Positions 1 to 11,033 of a stretch of 64,000 bases of DNA are shown here, piece by piece. Numbering within the stretch: the first letter of the stretch is position 1; each line of letters begins with the position of its first letter. Origin of the DNA: Pseudomonas sp. HMWF032 (GTDB lineage Bacteria > Pseudomonadota > Gammaproteobacteria > Pseudomonadales > Pseudomonadaceae); assembly GCF_003060885.1 (NCBI RefSeq), contig NZ_QAIG01000008.1, positions 285,904 through 349,903 on the forward strand, written 5' to 3'. The position numbers and the translations under genes are program-made. The notes under the pieces are model-generated. The model was not told the DNA's origin. It saw nothing but the letters and a program-made list of their open reading frames with translations, and did not search any database.

Positions 1-1051
1 GTCCCACCCGTGGCTCTTCCAAGTGCCAGGCCAGCTTGGGCAACACCCGCTCCATGTCGCCCGCCTTCAAAACCATTTGGTAATGCTCGGTCTTGAAGTG
101 GTAGGACATGTACTCGGCCTTACTACGCTCGTCGTAGCCCATCTCGATGCCGGAGGCAGAGTTCAAGTCAAAACCGCAGGTAAAGGTCTTCATATAGGGC
201 AGCGACTGTGCCGCGATCGCAGTTATCGAGCCTGAATCCATGCCGCCACTGAGATAGCTGCCCAGCTCCACGTCTGTCACCAGTTGGCGGTTGACTGCCT
301 GACGGAACAGCCGGTCCAGCTCTTCCCGGTACTCCTCGTCGCTAACCTTGTGTTCTGGCTCTCGAAAATCATAGTCCCAGTACTGTGTAAGCTGCAGGGC
401 TGGCGACTTGAGTTTCATGTCCAGCACTGCGTAGTGCCCGGCTGGGAACATTTTGATGTCGTTCAGCAGCGTCTTATCGGTGAAGATGTTCTGGAAAGTA
501 AAGTATTCCAGCAGCGCTTCCTTATCGAGGCTGCGACGAAACTCCGGCATCGCCAGAATGGCTTTCTGTTCGGAGCCGAAGGCCAGTGCGTTGCCTTGCT
601 GGGAATAATAGAGCGGCTTAATACCATAACGGTCACGAGCCAAAAGCAGGGTCTGCTCTTGGCGGTCCCACAATGCAAGGCCGAACATGCCGTTGAAACG
701 TTCCAGCCCCTTTGGGCCCCACGCGATCAATGCATTCAGTACGACTTCACTGTCGGTACGGGAGCGAAACTGATAGCCCAAGGCCTCGAGCTCGACGCGC
801 AGCTCACGGTAGTTGTAGACCTCACCGTTGTAGACCATTACATAACGTTGGGACATGGATGCCATCGGCTGGTGACCAGCGGGCGACAGGTCAATGATTG
901 CCAGGCGACGATGGCCAAAACCTACGTTACCTTCGATCCAGTGCCCTTCTCCATCAGGGCCTCGGTGGGCGATGGCATCCGTCATACGCTGCAGAACTAC
1001 AGGCGATACCGGGTTGTTGTCGAGATAGATGAGGCCGGCAATACCACACAT
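1..1051 (-). CDS. Asparagine synthetase-type glutamine amidotransferase (3' end outside the window)
   Basis: The first 350 residues of an AsnB-family protein; the gene runs off the left edge. The second residue is Cys, the nucleophile of class II glutamine amidotransferases, followed by Gly-Ile. A typical N-terminal glutaminase domain fills about residues 1-205, and the ATP-pyrophosphatase signature SGGMDS is seen at about 268-273. An AGGAG ribosome site precedes the ATG. In O-antigen loci such enzymes usually amidate a uronic acid (WbpS in P. aeruginosa, WbmI in Bordetella) rather than make free asparagine. Because this gene follows wbpA-E, amidation of a diacetamido-uronic acid is the likeliest role; this is inference. 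A housekeeping AsnB is the alternative. Confidence 0.88.
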   Translation of the reverse strand, partial: MCGIAGLIYLDNNPVSPVVLQRMTDAIAHRGPDGEGHWIEGNVGFGHRRLAIIDLSPAGHQPMASMSQRYVMVYNGEVYNYRELRVELEALGYQFRSRTDSEVVLNALIAWGPKGLERFNGMFGLALWDRQEQTLLLARDRYGIKPLYYSQQGNALAFGSEQKAILAMPEFRRSLDKEALLEYFTFQNIFTDKTLLNDIKMFPAGHYAVLDMKLKSPALQLTQYWDYDFREPEHKVSDEEYREELDRLFRQAVNRQLVTDVELGSYLSGGMDSGSITAIAAQSLPYMKTFTCGFDLNSASGIEMGYDERSKAEYMSYHFKTEHYQMVLKAGDMERVLPKLAWHLEEPRVG

Positions 1052-1078
1052 GCGCGTTGTTGCTCCTAAAAAACGGGG

Positions 1079-1120
1079 AAGGTGATGCCCCTGAACTACC
1101 CTGCCCAGGTTCATCACCTT
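1079..1120. repeat. Imperfect inverted repeat between the aminotransferase and asnB-like genes
   Basis: A 9-bp perfect arm pair (AAGGTGATG with CATCACCTT) with an inner CTG/CAG pairing spans the gap. On the minus strand, CCCCG and six Ts follow the stem, directly before the AGGAG of the downstream gene. It resembles a weak attenuator, but the loop is long and the T-tract is not adjacent to the stem. Confidence 0.3.
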
Positions 1121-1158
1121 TACTAGCGCCCCAGGCAAGTTCCTAGGGAATATAAGCG

Positions 1159-2304
1159 TTAACCCAACTGGCGGATCGCTGCGACTACATAAGCATAATC
1201 TTCAGCAGTCATTCGGTTGTGTAGTGGAATTGCCATGGTGTGATCATTGCAATCACGCGCACCTGGGAAATCTTCCGGATTGAACCCAAAGCGATCACGG
1301 TAGTAAGCCAGCATGTGGACAGCATGAGTACCAGGGCGGGTTGAAATACCCTTGGCCTGTAGAATCTCCATCATGTCGTTACGAGGCATCGGTGCCTTGG
1401 CAGGGTCAATATACGTGACAAAGGCTTGCCAGCCGTGTCGTCCACCTGCCGGGGCAGAAGGCAGACGCAACCAGTCGATACCGGCCAGTTGATCACAGTA
1501 GTACTCGGCCCAACGCGCACGCTCATCAATAAAGCCATCGAGCTTGCCTAACTGGACCAGACCAACAGCACCCTGCAGGTCAGTCATGCGGTAGTTGAAG
1601 CCCAACAGGTTGAATTCAGGCAACAGATAAGGGCGCGGGCCGTGATGCCGCTGTTCTTCAGACAACGTAGCACCGTGGTTACGCAATTGATTCATGCGTT
1701 CGGCGAGTTCGGCATCAGCCGTAGTGACCATGCCGCCCTCACCTGTCGTTACCGACTTGCGAGGGTGGAAGGAGAACGCCGCAACATCACCCAAACTACC
1801 GGATGGCTTGCCCTTCCAACTTGCACCGGCTGCACAAGCAGCGTCCTCGACGATAGCGACATCAGCTGGCAGGCCAGCACGCAGGGCGTCCATGTCCACG
1901 CAGCGACCAAACAAGTGCACGGCAATCACTGCACGAGTCCTGTCGGTCACCTTGGCGGTAATCTGCGCGACATCCAGATTGTAGGTCTGTGGATCAACGT
2001 CGATAAAGACCGGTGTTGCACCGCAGTACAATACAACGTTTGCCGTGGCAACCCAGGTGAAGGCCGGCACGATGACTTCGTCACCCGGGCCAATACCCAG
2101 ACCAGCAAGCGCCAAATGCAGGCCAGTGGTGCAGGAGGTTACAGCTAGGGCATGCGGTACTAGATGACGTTCGGCAAAGGCTTTTTCAAAGGCAGCAACC
2201 TTCGGCCCCTGGGTCAGCCAACCGCTCATCAAAGGCTCTCGAGTAGCCTGCCACTCTTCTTCGCCAGTGCAGGGCAACGAGATGGCAATATTGCGCTTTT
2301 CCAT
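1159..2304 (-). CDS. DegT/DnrJ/EryC1 family nucleotide-sugar aminotransferase
   Basis: A 381-residue PLP-dependent sugar aminotransferase. The PLP-lysine motif SFHPRKSVTTGEGG lies near the middle and the acidic PLP-contact segment VEDAACAAG upstream of it, as in ArnB/WbpE-type enzymes. I chose the ATG at 2304 because GGAG stands 7 nt before it; a GTG three codons upstream is possible. It begins 5 bp after the stop codon of the epimerase gene, so the two are co-transcribed. It is a second aminotransferase beside WbpE, so the O unit probably carries a further amino sugar. The sugar position that receives nitrogen cannot be told from sequence. Confidence 0.88.
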   Translation of the reverse strand: MEKRNIAISLPCTGEEEWQATREPLMSGWLTQGPKVAAFEKAFAERHLVPHALAVTSCTTGLHLALAGLGIGPGDEVIVPAFTWVATANVVLYCGATPVFIDVDPQTYNLDVAQITAKVTDRTRAVIAVHLFGRCVDMDALRAGLPADVAIVEDAACAAGASWKGKPSGSLGDVAAFSFHPRKSVTTGEGGMVTTADAELAERMNQLRNHGATLSEEQRHHGPRPYLLPEFNLLGFNYRMTDLQGAVGLVQLGKLDGFIDERARWAEYYCDQLAGIDWLRLPSAPAGGRHGWQAFVTYIDPAKAPMPRNDMMEILQAKGISTRPGTHAVHMLAYYRDRFGFNPEDFPGARDCNDHTMAIPLHNRMTAEDYAYVVAAIRQLG

Positions 2305-2309
2305 CAACT

Positions 2310-3284
2310 TCACTCCGCCCCGTGCTCAGCACGCCAGTCGATCAGCTTTTGCAGGCCTTCCCGTAGCTCGTAGGTATAGGTGAAGCCAAGGTCTTCGGCC
2401 GCTTTCTTCGGACAGCCAATGCGGTTCTGCACCATACGACGCGCATCGTCAGCACTGTAAGGACGGTACTCAACTTTTAGGTCAGACGCTTTCAGATCCA
2501 GAATGCTATCGCAAAGCTCCTTGATGCTGGTCTGCACGCCAGTACCTACATTATAGAACTGATCAGTAGCTTCCGATTCCAGAGCAGCAACGTTGCAGCG
2601 CGCTACGTCTTCTACGTAGATGAAGTCATATGCCTGGGTACCATCACCATTGATAACCGGCCCCTCGTTAGCGTCGATCTTGTTCAGCATGATCGGAATA
2701 ACGCCTGTATAGGCTGCGGTTTGGTCCTGATGCGGGCCGTAGACGTTCATGTAGCGCAGACCGACGTAGCTGAGGCCGAAGCGATCATGGTAGGCGTGGC
2801 ACATGGCTTCGCCGGCTATTTTGGTGGCACCGTAGAAGTTGCGGTTGTTGAACGGGTGGTCTTCAGTCATCGGCACCTGCACCGCATCGCCATAGACCGA
2901 TGCCGAGGACGAGTAAACCAGGCGCTTGATGTTGTTGTTCACGCAAGCCTCGAGCACGTTGAAAGTGCCTTCGATGTTTACGTGGAACGCGGTACGCGGG
3001 AAATCTTTGCAGTGCAGCAGCCACATGGCGGCCAAGTGGATCACACCGTCCATGCCTTTCATAGCATCGTTGAGCAAGTCGATCTCGCGAATATCGCCAC
3101 CGTTCGGGTACATGGTGCAGCGAGGGTCCTTGAGCTGCTCAGCAATGTTGCTTAGCTTGCCGCGGGCAAGGTTGTCATAGATGACGACCTGCCCGACCCC
3201 TTCCTTGAGCAGCTCGGAAACCACGAAGCTGCCTATGAACCCGGCACCGCCGATGACGAGAATCTTGGAACCTTGAACTTTCAT
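2310..3284 (-). CDS. NAD-dependent epimerase/dehydratase (extended SDR)
   Basis: A 324-residue extended short-chain dehydrogenase acting on nucleotide sugars. The N-terminal GGAGFIGS is the NAD-binding glycine motif, YSSSASVYGD is the serine-containing catalytic strand, and YGATK supplies the YxxxK pair. The serine motif is closer to C4-epimerases such as GalE/WbpP than to 4,6-dehydratases, which usually show TDE there. The gene sits between wbpE (13 bp upstream) and the second aminotransferase. It may make the substrate for that aminotransferase or set a C4 configuration in the O-antigen precursor; the exact substrate is unknown. Confidence 0.88.
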   Translation of the reverse strand: MKVQGSKILVIGGAGFIGSFVVSELLKEGVGQVVIYDNLARGKLSNIAEQLKDPRCTMYPNGGDIREIDLLNDAMKGMDGVIHLAAMWLLHCKDFPRTAFHVNIEGTFNVLEACVNNNIKRLVYSSSASVYGDAVQVPMTEDHPFNNRNFYGATKIAGEAMCHAYHDRFGLSYVGLRYMNVYGPHQDQTAAYTGVIPIMLNKIDANEGPVINGDGTQAYDFIYVEDVARCNVAALESEATDQFYNVGTGVQTSIKELCDSILDLKASDLKVEYRPYSADDARRMVQNRIGCPKKAAEDLGFTYTYELREGLQKLIDWRAEHGAE

Positions 3285-3297
3285 GCCGGTTACTCCA

Positions 3298-4389
3298 TTA
3301 GATACGGATGGCGGCCGCCAGGGCGGCGCAGATCGCTTGTTGTTCGGTTTCGCCGAGGTAGGGATGCATCGGCAGGCTCATGACCTTGCGGGCAATAGTG
3401 TCGCCTATTGGCAAGCGCGCATGCTCGTCCTTGACGGCCGGCTGCTGGTTGAGCGGAATTGGATAGTGTACGGCCGTAGGAATGCCGGCTTCCTTGAGCT
3501 TTGCCTGCACACTGTCGCGAGCTTCCACTTGGACGGTGTACTGGGCCCAGGCACTAGTGTTGCCTGTCGCCACAATGGGTGCGGCTATGCCTTGTTGCTC
3601 AAGTAGCTGCGCATAACCAGCGGCTACCTGCTGACGCATCGCCAACTCGGCCTCAAAGATTTCCAGCTTGGGCAACAGAATCGCGGCCTGCAGAGTGTCC
3701 AGACGACTGTTCACGCCTACACGGACATGATGATAACGACGATCCTGGCCATGCCGAGCTATCTGCCGTATTACCTTGGCAAGTTCATCATCATTGGTGA
3801 AGATTGCACCACCGTCACCATAACAACCCAAGGGTTTGCTGGGAAAGAAACTGGTACAGGCGATTGTCGTCAGGTTGCAGGAGCGCTTGCCCTTGTTAGT
3901 GGCACCAAAGCTCTGCGCCGCGTCCTCGATCACAGGGATGCCATGCCTAGCAGCAATGGCGTTGATCGCATCGAAATCAGCGCACTGACCATACAGCGAG
4001 ACCGGGATGATCGCCTTGGTACGCGGAGTGATGGTGGCTTCGAGCAACGCAGGATCTAGGTTGTAAGTACGGGGGTCGACATCCACGTACACCGGTTTGG
4101 CTCCTAGCAGAGCAACGGTCTCGGCGGTGGCGATGTAGGTGAAGCCGGGGGTAATGACTTCATCTCCCGGACCAATACCCAGCGCCATTAGGGCAATCTG
4201 AAGGGCATCAGTGCCATTGGCAACGCTAATGCAGTATTTCGCGCCGACAAAGGCCGCGAGCTTTTCTTCCAACTCACTTACTTCCGGGCCGAGGATGTAT
4301 TGACCATGCCCCAGCACGCGCTGGATACCAGCGTCGATTTTTTCCTTTATCAGCGCCTGCTGCGCCTTGAGGTCGATGAACTCGATCAC
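3298..4389 (-). CDS. wbpE: UDP-2-acetamido-2-deoxy-3-oxo-glucuronate aminotransferase WbpE
   Basis: A 363-residue DegT-family aminotransferase very like P. aeruginosa WbpE, which moves an amino group from glutamate to C3 of the 3-oxo uronic acid made by WbpB. The PLP lysine lies in [15 protein letters not shown] and the conserved [11 protein letters not shown] segment precedes it. The frame stays open some 80 codons upstream, but the start is a GTG that overlaps the wbpD stop (GTGTGA) with AAGGAG before it, which gives the usual family length. It is the third step of the UDP-ManNAc3NAcA pathway. Confidence 0.93.
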   Translation of the reverse strand: MIEFIDLKAQQALIKEKIDAGIQRVLGHGQYILGPEVSELEEKLAAFVGAKYCISVANGTDALQIALMALGIGPGDEVITPGFTYIATAETVALLGAKPVYVDVDPRTYNLDPALLEATITPRTKAIIPVSLYGQCADFDAINAIAARHGIPVIEDAAQSFGATNKGKRSCNLTTIACTSFFPSKPLGCYGDGGAIFTNDDELAKVIRQIARHGQDRRYHHVRVGVNSRLDTLQAAILLPKLEIFEAELAMRQQVAAGYAQLLEQQGIAAPIVATGNTSAWAQYTVQVEARDSVQAKLKEAGIPTAVHYPIPLNQQPAVKDEHARLPIGDTIARKVMSLPMHPYLGETEQQAICAALAAAIRI

Positions 4390-4970
4390 ACCACGTTCTC
4401 CTTGCTCAATACACTGCCACGCAGCACGTAACACGCACCGGTATGGATACAAGGCGCACGACGCTCGCCCTTCAGAGGTAGTTCCAGCTGTTCGCCAAAC
4501 TCGCTCATCCAGCCAATCTGCCGTGCTGGCACACCGACCATCAACGCGTAGGCCGGCACGTCCTTGTTGATTACCGCGCCGGCACCGACAAAGGCGAACT
4601 CGCCGATGGACACACCACAGACGATGGTGCAATTGGCACCGAGCGTGGCGCCTTTCCTCACAAGGGTGTCACGGTACTCACTCTTGCGCTCGATCAGTGA
4701 GCGCGGGTTGTAGACGTTGGTGAAGACCATGCTCGGGCCACAGAATACGCCTTCTTCCAGGGTGACACCGTCATAGACCGAGACGTTATTCTGGATCTTG
4801 CAGTTGTCACCGATGACGACCTTGTTGCCGACGAAGACGTTCTGCCCCAGGGACACGCCCTGACCAATACGTGCACCGCCACAGACATGCACGAAATGCC
4901 AGACGCGCGAGCCTTCGCCAATTTGTGCGCCCTCATCGACGATGGCGCTAGGGTGCTGGTAATGGCTCAT
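4386..4970 (-). CDS. wbpD: UDP-2-acetamido-3-amino-glucuronate N-acetyltransferase WbpD
   Basis: A 194-residue left-handed beta-helix acetyltransferase with hexapeptide repeats (IGEGSRV, IGQGVSL, IGDNCKI, LGANCTI, IGEFAFV). WbpD uses acetyl-CoA to acetylate the 3-amino group added by WbpE. Length and sequence agree with P. aeruginosa WbpD. The ATG lies 3 bp after the wbpB stop and the end overlaps wbpE, so translation is probably coupled. WbpE and WbpD are known to work as a pair because the WbpB/WbpE equilibrium is unfavourable alone. Confidence 0.93.
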   Translation of the reverse strand: MSHYQHPSAIVDEGAQIGEGSRVWHFVHVCGGARIGQGVSLGQNVFVGNKVVIGDNCKIQNNVSVYDGVTLEEGVFCGPSMVFTNVYNPRSLIERKSEYRDTLVRKGATLGANCTIVCGVSIGEFAFVGAGAVINKDVPAYALMVGVPARQIGWMSEFGEQLELPLKGERRAPCIHTGACYVLRGSVLSKENVV

Positions 4971-4973
4971 GGC

Positions 4974-5963
<990 letters not shown>

Positions 5964-6006
5964 CTAGACGAAGCTTGCGCCCAACGTGCGGTTCGCGCAA
6001 AAACAC

Positions 6007-7323
6007 TCAAGCCTTGATGACGTTCGCCTGCGGCACCCGATACTTGCCGCGGCTGTCGACCAACAGACGCGCGTGCTGCTGAATCAGCGCGTAGTCGAAC
6101 TTTTCATGGTCGGTAGCAAGGACCACAGCGTCGAACGAGGCCAGATTCTGGGCGGTAAGCGGTTCGCTGGAGAGCTCGAAATGGTGCTCGCGCATCTTCG
6201 GGAACACAGGAACGTGCGGATCGCTGTAGGCGACAATGCCACCTTTGGCCTCGATCAGCTCCATGATCTCCACAGATGGCGATTCGCGCATGTCGTCGAC
6301 ATTCTTCTTGTAGGCAATACCCAGCACTAGTACGCGACTACCCTTGAGCGCCCGACTGCGATCATTGAGGCCGTCCATCAGCTTGCCCACAACATATTCG
6401 GGCATAGCCTTATTGACCTCACCAGACAGCTCGATGAACCGGGTGTGTAGACCATATTCGCGGGCCTTCCAGGTCAGATAGAAAGGATCGATCGGGATGC
6501 AGTGGCCACCCAGGCCGGGGCCAGGATAGTAGGCGGTGAAGCCGAATGGTTTGGTCGCCGCAGCATCCACTACCTCGAAGATATCGATGCCCATTCGGTC
6601 AGCAACAACTTTCATTTCGTTGACCAAGCCGATGTTCACAGCTCGGTGAATATTCTCCAACAGCTTGGTCATCTCAGCGGCCTTGGTCGAGCTAACCGGC
6701 ACAATCTGATCTATTGCCTGTTCATAGAGCGCGATACCAACTTGCAGACAATTAGCAGTGTGCCCACCGATAACCTTAGGAATAGTACGAGTCTCGAAGT
6801 CTGGATTACCGGGGTCTTCGCGTTCTGGTGAATAGACTAGGTAGATATTTTCACCCACCACCAAACCGCTTTCTTGCACGCGTGGCAGCAACTCTTCCTC
6901 GGTAGTACCCGGATAAGTAGTGCTCTCAAGCGATACGATCTGGCCTGCACGAAGGTACGGTTTAATTGCGTTCGTAGTATCGATCACGAAGCTCATGTCT
7001 GGCTCGCGATACTTATTTAGCGGTGTCGGCACACAAAGGATGAGCGCATCACACTCGCTAGCACGGCGAAAATCGCTAGTCGCCTCGAAGCCAGAGTTGC
7101 GTGCCTTGGCGACATGTTCACAGGCTATATGCTCGATGTAACTACGGCCCGCATTGAGTTTCTCGACTTTGCCAGTATCAATGTCGATCCCTAGAACGCG
7201 AAAGCCAATCGCGTTGTAACGCAGCATCAACGGCAGACCAACATAACCGAGACCAACGATCCCAATAACTGCATCTCTGCTTTTAAATTTATCGATACAC
7301 GCCTGCAACGAATCAGCTTTCAC
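6007..7323 (-). CDS. wbpA: UDP-N-acetyl-D-glucosamine 6-dehydrogenase WbpA
   Basis: A 438-residue UDP-sugar 6-dehydrogenase of the WbpA/WecC type: [11 protein letters not shown] is the NAD site and [16 protein letters not shown] carries the catalytic cysteine. It oxidises UDP-GlcNAc to UDP-GlcNAcA, the first step of UDP-ManNAc3NAcA synthesis. The start chosen is a GTG at 7323 with GGAG seven bases upstream; earlier in-frame codons lack a ribosome site, and this start gives the family length. It is the first gene of the operon. The 5' part has visibly more AT-ending codons than the housekeeping genes nearby, as is common in O-antigen loci. Confidence 0.93.
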   Translation of the reverse strand: MKADSLQACIDKFKSRDAVIGIVGLGYVGLPLMLRYNAIGFRVLGIDIDTGKVEKLNAGRSYIEHIACEHVAKARNSGFEATSDFRRASECDALILCVPTPLNKYREPDMSFVIDTTNAIKPYLRAGQIVSLESTTYPGTTEEELLPRVQESGLVVGENIYLVYSPEREDPGNPDFETRTIPKVIGGHTANCLQVGIALYEQAIDQIVPVSSTKAAEMTKLLENIHRAVNIGLVNEMKVVADRMGIDIFEVVDAAATKPFGFTAYYPGPGLGGHCIPIDPFYLTWKAREYGLHTRFIELSGEVNKAMPEYVVGKLMDGLNDRSRALKGSRVLVLGIAYKKNVDDMRESPSVEIMELIEAKGGIVAYSDPHVPVFPKMREHHFELSSEPLTAQNLASFDAVVLATDHEKFDYALIQQHARLLVDSRGKYRVPQANVIKA

Positions 7324-8064
7324 AATTACACTCCATTTAAACACTTTTAAAAACACTATCCAAAAACGGCTATGCTATTGCTGTATTGCTTACCAGAAAC
7401 ATCAGCTAACACATACTTGACCATTTGATCGCCTGTGGATGAAGCGAATTGAGGCTGACCACTTCCACCCTACCGCAAAGCTCACCAACCCATTCTAAAG
7501 AACATGGGTCATTTAGCCTCCTATGGTAGGCACTTGAACACGAATGACATAGCGCAGCCCATCAATTCCCTAATATCTAACCCGCAATTCAAAACACTGG
7601 GCGTACCAGCCACCATTACCTTCGACCTGATTAGCCCACGAATAGCAAGCCATCACAGTCATCAGCGATGCATGACCTCTAAGCAAATACAATCAAGGGC
7701 AAATTGTCCTTCATCGACCACCCACGCTAGGGCGAAAATCAGGAACTGAAACACCCTACAATCGACTGACGCACTGGTGTCAGGCCTTATAGGCAGTGAT
7801 GGCAAACGCCAGCACACATGGTACGGCTCCATGATGAGAGGTACTAAGAGGAAGCGGAAGAAATACATCAGCGAGCCCATTAGCTCCCAGCAATAACATC
7901 CACGACCGCACGATAGAAAGACGCAGGAATCAACTGCCTGCAAGTACGCGAGGCGCGACATTATGCCATGAAGAAAAACTCGAAATCAGCCCATCCTGAC
8001 ATGAAGCGGCATTATTCAAAGTCATTAGCCAGATGAAACAGTGCACCACTGGTGCTCAGACCCA
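7324..8064. other. Gene-free interval between wbpA and ihfB
   Basis: About 740 bp of lower GC than its flanks. No frame gives a protein I can recognise; the longest (7662-7961, minus, 99 codons) has odd composition and no convincing ribosome site. The chain-length regulator gene wzz, often found here in P. aeruginosa, is absent. The interval probably holds the wbp promoter and a long leader. A short GCACCAGTGGTGC palindrome lies just after the ihfB stop. Confidence 0.6.
7465..7476 (-). promoter_or_regulatory. ops/JUMPstart-like element upstream of wbpA
   Basis: On the minus strand GCGGTAGGGTGG lies about 140 bp before wbpA. It differs by one base from the GCGGTAGCGTG core of the ops element at which RfaH is loaded on polysaccharide operons, and a weak CCCA/TGGG hairpin precedes it. 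Position and direction fit, but so short a match is weak evidence. Confidence 0.3.
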
Positions 8065-8349
8065 CTACTCGTCCTCATTGACCCGATCACGCAACTCCTT
8101 GCCCGGCTTGAAATGCGGTACAAACTTACCATCCAGTCGAACCGAGTCACCGGTTTTCGGGTTACGCCCCACACGCGGCGCGCGGTAATGAAGCGAGAAA
8201 CTGCCGAAACCACGGATCTCAATCCGATCGCCAGTCGACAATGCCTGAGACATCTGCTCCAGCATGGTCTTGATCGCCAACTCAACATCCTTGGACGAGA
8301 GCTGCCCCTGATGGGTGACGATGCGCTCGATCAACTCCGACTTGGTCAT
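8065..8349 (-). CDS. ihfB: Integration host factor beta subunit
   Basis: A 94-residue HU/IHF-family protein, full length. The DNA-intercalating arm with the GRNPKTG signature and the IEIRGFGSF segment are conserved. IhfB pairs with IhfA to bend DNA about 160 degrees at specific sites and assists sigma-54 promoters, replication and phase variation. It is downstream of rpsA, separated by a strong terminator, so it probably has its own promoter in the 8350-8455 gap. The ihfB/wbp junction is the classical boundary of the Pseudomonas O-antigen locus. Confidence 0.97.
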   Translation of the reverse strand: MTKSELIERIVTHQGQLSSKDVELAIKTMLEQMSQALSTGDRIEIRGFGSFSLHYRAPRVGRNPKTGDSVRLDGKFVPHFKPGKELRDRVNEDE

Positions 8350-8455
8350 GGTTTTCCCTTCTTTTTCAAGCGGCTAGATCACTAGATAAAAAGCTTTTAG
8401 CACGCCGAGCCAGATTTGAACAGCCTATAAAACAACACCTTAGCGATTTTTAGGT

Positions 8456-8485
8456 ACAAAAAAGGGCGACCGTAGTCGCCCCTTT
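8456..8485 (-). terminator. Intrinsic terminator downstream of rpsA
   Basis: A GGGCGAC/GTCGCCC stem with a 4-base loop (8464-8481) is followed on the minus strand by a run of six Ts, 17 bp past the rpsA stop. It should end the rpsA transcript before ihfB. Confidence 0.85.
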
Positions 8486-8501
8486 TCTGGATCACCTGAA
8501 C

Positions 8502-10193
8502 TTAGTTCTGGTTTTCCATTTGCGCACGGATCAGATCACCAATGGTGGTCGGACCAGCAGAAGCAACTTCGTCCTGCTTAGTACGCATTTCTTTGATGGC
8601 TTCTTTTTCGTCTTCAACGTCTTTCGACTTGACCGACAAGCTGATTACGCGGCTCTTACGGTCAACGCTGATGATCTTGGCTTCTACTTCTTCGCCTTCT
8701 TTCAGCACGTTGCGCGCGTCTTCAACGCGGTCACGGCTGATTTCGGAGGCTTTCAGGGTAGCTTCGATGCCATCAGCCAGGGTGATTACAGCGCCCTTGG
8801 CGTCAACTTCTTTCACAGTACCGCGAACGATAGTGCCTTTGTCATTGACTGCAACGTAGTCGGAGAACGGATCTTCTTCCAGTTGCTTGATGCCGAGGGA
8901 AATGCGCTCACGCTCCGGATCAACGGAGAGGATAACGGTTTCCAGCTCGTCGCCTTTCTTGAAGCGGCGTACAGCTTCTTCGCCTACTTCGTTCCAGGAG
9001 ATGTCGGACAGGTGAACGAGGCCGTCGATGCCGCCATCCAGACCAATGAAGATACCGAAATCGGTGATCGACTTGATGGTGCCGGAGATTTTGTCGCCCT
9101 TGTTGAACTGACCGGAGAAATCTTCCCACGGGTTAGTTTTGCACTGCTTGATACCCAGGGAGATACGACGACGCTCTTCGTCGATATCCAGAACCATAAC
9201 TTCCACTTCGTCGCCGACGTTAACGACTTTCGAAGGATGGATGTTTTTGTTGGTCCAATCCATTTCGGATACGTGCACCAAGCCTTCCACGCCTTCTTCC
9301 AGCTCTGCGAAGCAGCCGTAGTCGGTCAGGTTGGTTACGCGCGCAGTAACACGGGTGTCCTGCGGGTAACGCGCTTTGATGGCAACCCACGGATCTTCGC
9401 CCAGCTGCTTAAGGCCGAGGGAAACACGGTTGCGCTCGCGATCGTACTTGAGAATTTTGACGTCGATTTCATCGCCAACGTTGACGATTTCCGACGGATG
9501 CTTGATACGCTTCCACGCCATGTCGGTGATGTGCAGCAGGCCGTCGACGCCACCCAGATCCACGAACGCGCCGTAGTCGGTGAGGTTCTTGACGATACCT
9601 TTGACTTGCTGACCTTCCTGCAGGGATTCCAGCAGAGCTTCGCGCTCGGCACTGTTTTCCGCTTCCAGGACGCTACGACGGGAAACGACAACGTTGTTGC
9701 GCTTCTGGTCCAGCTTGATGACTTTGAATTCGAGCTCTTTGCCTTCCAGGTGAGTGGTATCACGCACCGGACGGACATCGACCAAGGAGCCTGGGAGGAA
9801 CGCACGGATGCCGTTAACGTCGACAGTGAAGCCGCCCTTAACCTTACCGTTGATAACGCCCGTAACCACTTCCTCAGCGGCGAAAGCTGCTTCCAGAACG
9901 ATCCAGCACTCGGCACGTTTGGCTTTTTCGCGGGACAGCTTGGTTTCACCAAAGCCATCTTCAACCGCGTCCAGGGCAACGTGAACTTCGTCACCGACCT
10001 TGATGGTCAGCTCGCCAGCGTCGTTGTGGAACTGCTCAAGCGGGATGAGGCCTTCGGACTTCAAACCAGCGTGAACGGTTACCCAACCAGCTTGGTAATC
10101 GATGTCGACGATGATAGCGGTGATGATCGAGCCAGCCTGAAGATTCAGGGTTTTTAGGCTTTCTTCAAACAGTTCAGCAAAGCTTTCGCTCAT
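8502..10193 (-). CDS. rpsA: 30S ribosomal protein S1
   Basis: A 563-residue S1 protein with six S1/OB-fold repeats at roughly 20-90, 105-175, 190-260, 275-350, 360-435 and 450-520. It binds mRNA leaders on the 30S subunit and is needed to translate structured messages. The start MSESFAEL is chosen because it gives the known length; an upstream extension of 18 codons has no ribosome site. It follows cmk, as in most gammaproteobacteria, and ends at a strong terminator. S1 is known to regulate its own translation through its leader; I did not resolve the leader fold in the 153-bp gap. Confidence 0.97.
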   Translation of the reverse strand: MSESFAELFEESLKTLNLQAGSIITAIIVDIDYQAGWVTVHAGLKSEGLIPLEQFHNDAGELTIKVGDEVHVALDAVEDGFGETKLSREKAKRAECWIVLEAAFAAEEVVTGVINGKVKGGFTVDVNGIRAFLPGSLVDVRPVRDTTHLEGKELEFKVIKLDQKRNNVVVSRRSVLEAENSAEREALLESLQEGQQVKGIVKNLTDYGAFVDLGGVDGLLHITDMAWKRIKHPSEIVNVGDEIDVKILKYDRERNRVSLGLKQLGEDPWVAIKARYPQDTRVTARVTNLTDYGCFAELEEGVEGLVHVSEMDWTNKNIHPSKVVNVGDEVEVMVLDIDEERRRISLGIKQCKTNPWEDFSGQFNKGDKISGTIKSITDFGIFIGLDGGIDGLVHLSDISWNEVGEEAVRRFKKGDELETVILSVDPERERISLGIKQLEEDPFSDYVAVNDKGTIVRGTVKEVDAKGAVITLADGIEATLKASEISRDRVEDARNVLKEGEEVEAKIISVDRKSRVISLSVKSKDVEDEKEAIKEMRTKQDEVASAGPTTIGDLIRAQMENQN

Positions 10194-10346
10194 TTTAATT
10201 CCTGTTGATTCAGGGCAGGGGATCCGCCCAAACCACACTCCAGACAATGTGGGTACGTTTATGTAGAAAGAAACAGTCGGGACAAGGACTGGGTTCCCGA
10301 GCGCCTCCTTGGCGAGCTGGTCAGCTTAAAGCAGCTGTAGCTCTGG

Positions 10347-11033
10347 TCATCCAGCGAGGTCGCGAATGGCGACTTCACTGAGAATTCGTTCAAGCACTTG
10401 TTCGATGGAGAGCTCAGTAGAATCCAGCTGTATCGCATCGGCTGCCGGCTTGAGCGGCGCCACTGCACGCTGGGTATCGCGCTCATCGCGCGCCTGAATC
10501 TCATCAAGAAGACTCGCGAGATTAACATCATCGCCCTTGGCCTTCAACTGCAAGTAGCGGCGGCGGGCTCGCTCCTCGGCGCTGGCGGTGAGGAACACCT
10601 TCAGCGGCGCATCGGGAAATACCACCGTGCCCATGTCACGACCGTCGGCAACCAGCCCCGGCATTTCCTGAAAGGCCTGCTGACGCTGCAGCAGAGCCTC
10701 ACGCACGGCAGACAGCGAAGCCACCTGCGAGGCACCAGCACCAACCTGCTCATTACGGATCAGATCAGTGACCTCCTCTCCTTCAAGAATGATGCGCTGG
10801 CCATGACCATCACCGGCAGCAATAAATTGCACATCCAGATGAGCGGCGAGCAGCTTCATCGCTTCTTCGTTGGTCAGATCGACGCCGTGATTGCCCGCAG
10901 CAAAGGCCAGCAGACGATACAACGCACCCGAATCCAACAGATTCCAGCCCAGCTGTTTAGCCAGCAAGCCGGCAATTGTGCCTTTGCCCGAGCCACTCGG
11001 CCCGTCGATGGTAATAACCGGCGCGACGATCAT
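10347..11033 (-). CDS. cmk: Cytidylate kinase
   Basis: A 228-residue (d)CMP kinase. The P-loop GPSGSGKGT lies at residues 11-19 and [13 protein letters not shown] is the CMP-binding motif. It phosphorylates CMP and dCMP with ATP for nucleotide salvage. The ATG overlaps the aroA stop (ATGA), so it is translationally coupled to the tyrA-aroA gene. It is the penultimate gene of the supraoperon, before rpsA. Confidence 0.96.
   Translation of the reverse strand: MIVAPVITIDGPSGSGKGTIAGLLAKQLGWNLLDSGALYRLLAFAAGNHGVDLTNEEAMKLLAAHLDVQFIAAGDGHGQRIILEGEEVTDLIRNEQVGAGASQVASLSAVREALLQRQQAFQEMPGLVADGRDMGTVVFPDAPLKVFLTASAEERARRRYLQLKAKGDDVNLASLLDEIQARDERDTQRAVAPLKPAADAIQLDSTELSIEQVLERILSEVAIRDLAG

Noticed and set aside
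4390..4632. Upstream extension of wbpE by about 80 codons
   Set aside because: It lies inside wbpD in another frame; the GTG overlapping the wbpD stop has a ribosome site and gives the family length.
7662..7961. A 99-codon minus-strand frame in the wbpA-ihfB gap
   Set aside because: Cys/Trp-rich, no recognisable family and no convincing ribosome site; probably chance. I considered a decayed wzz or a LapA-domain gene but saw no similarity.
8520..10157. A 545-codon plus-strand open frame opposite rpsA
   Set aside because: A shadow of rpsA: high Phe/Asp content comes from antisense of S1 codons; no ribosome site or family.
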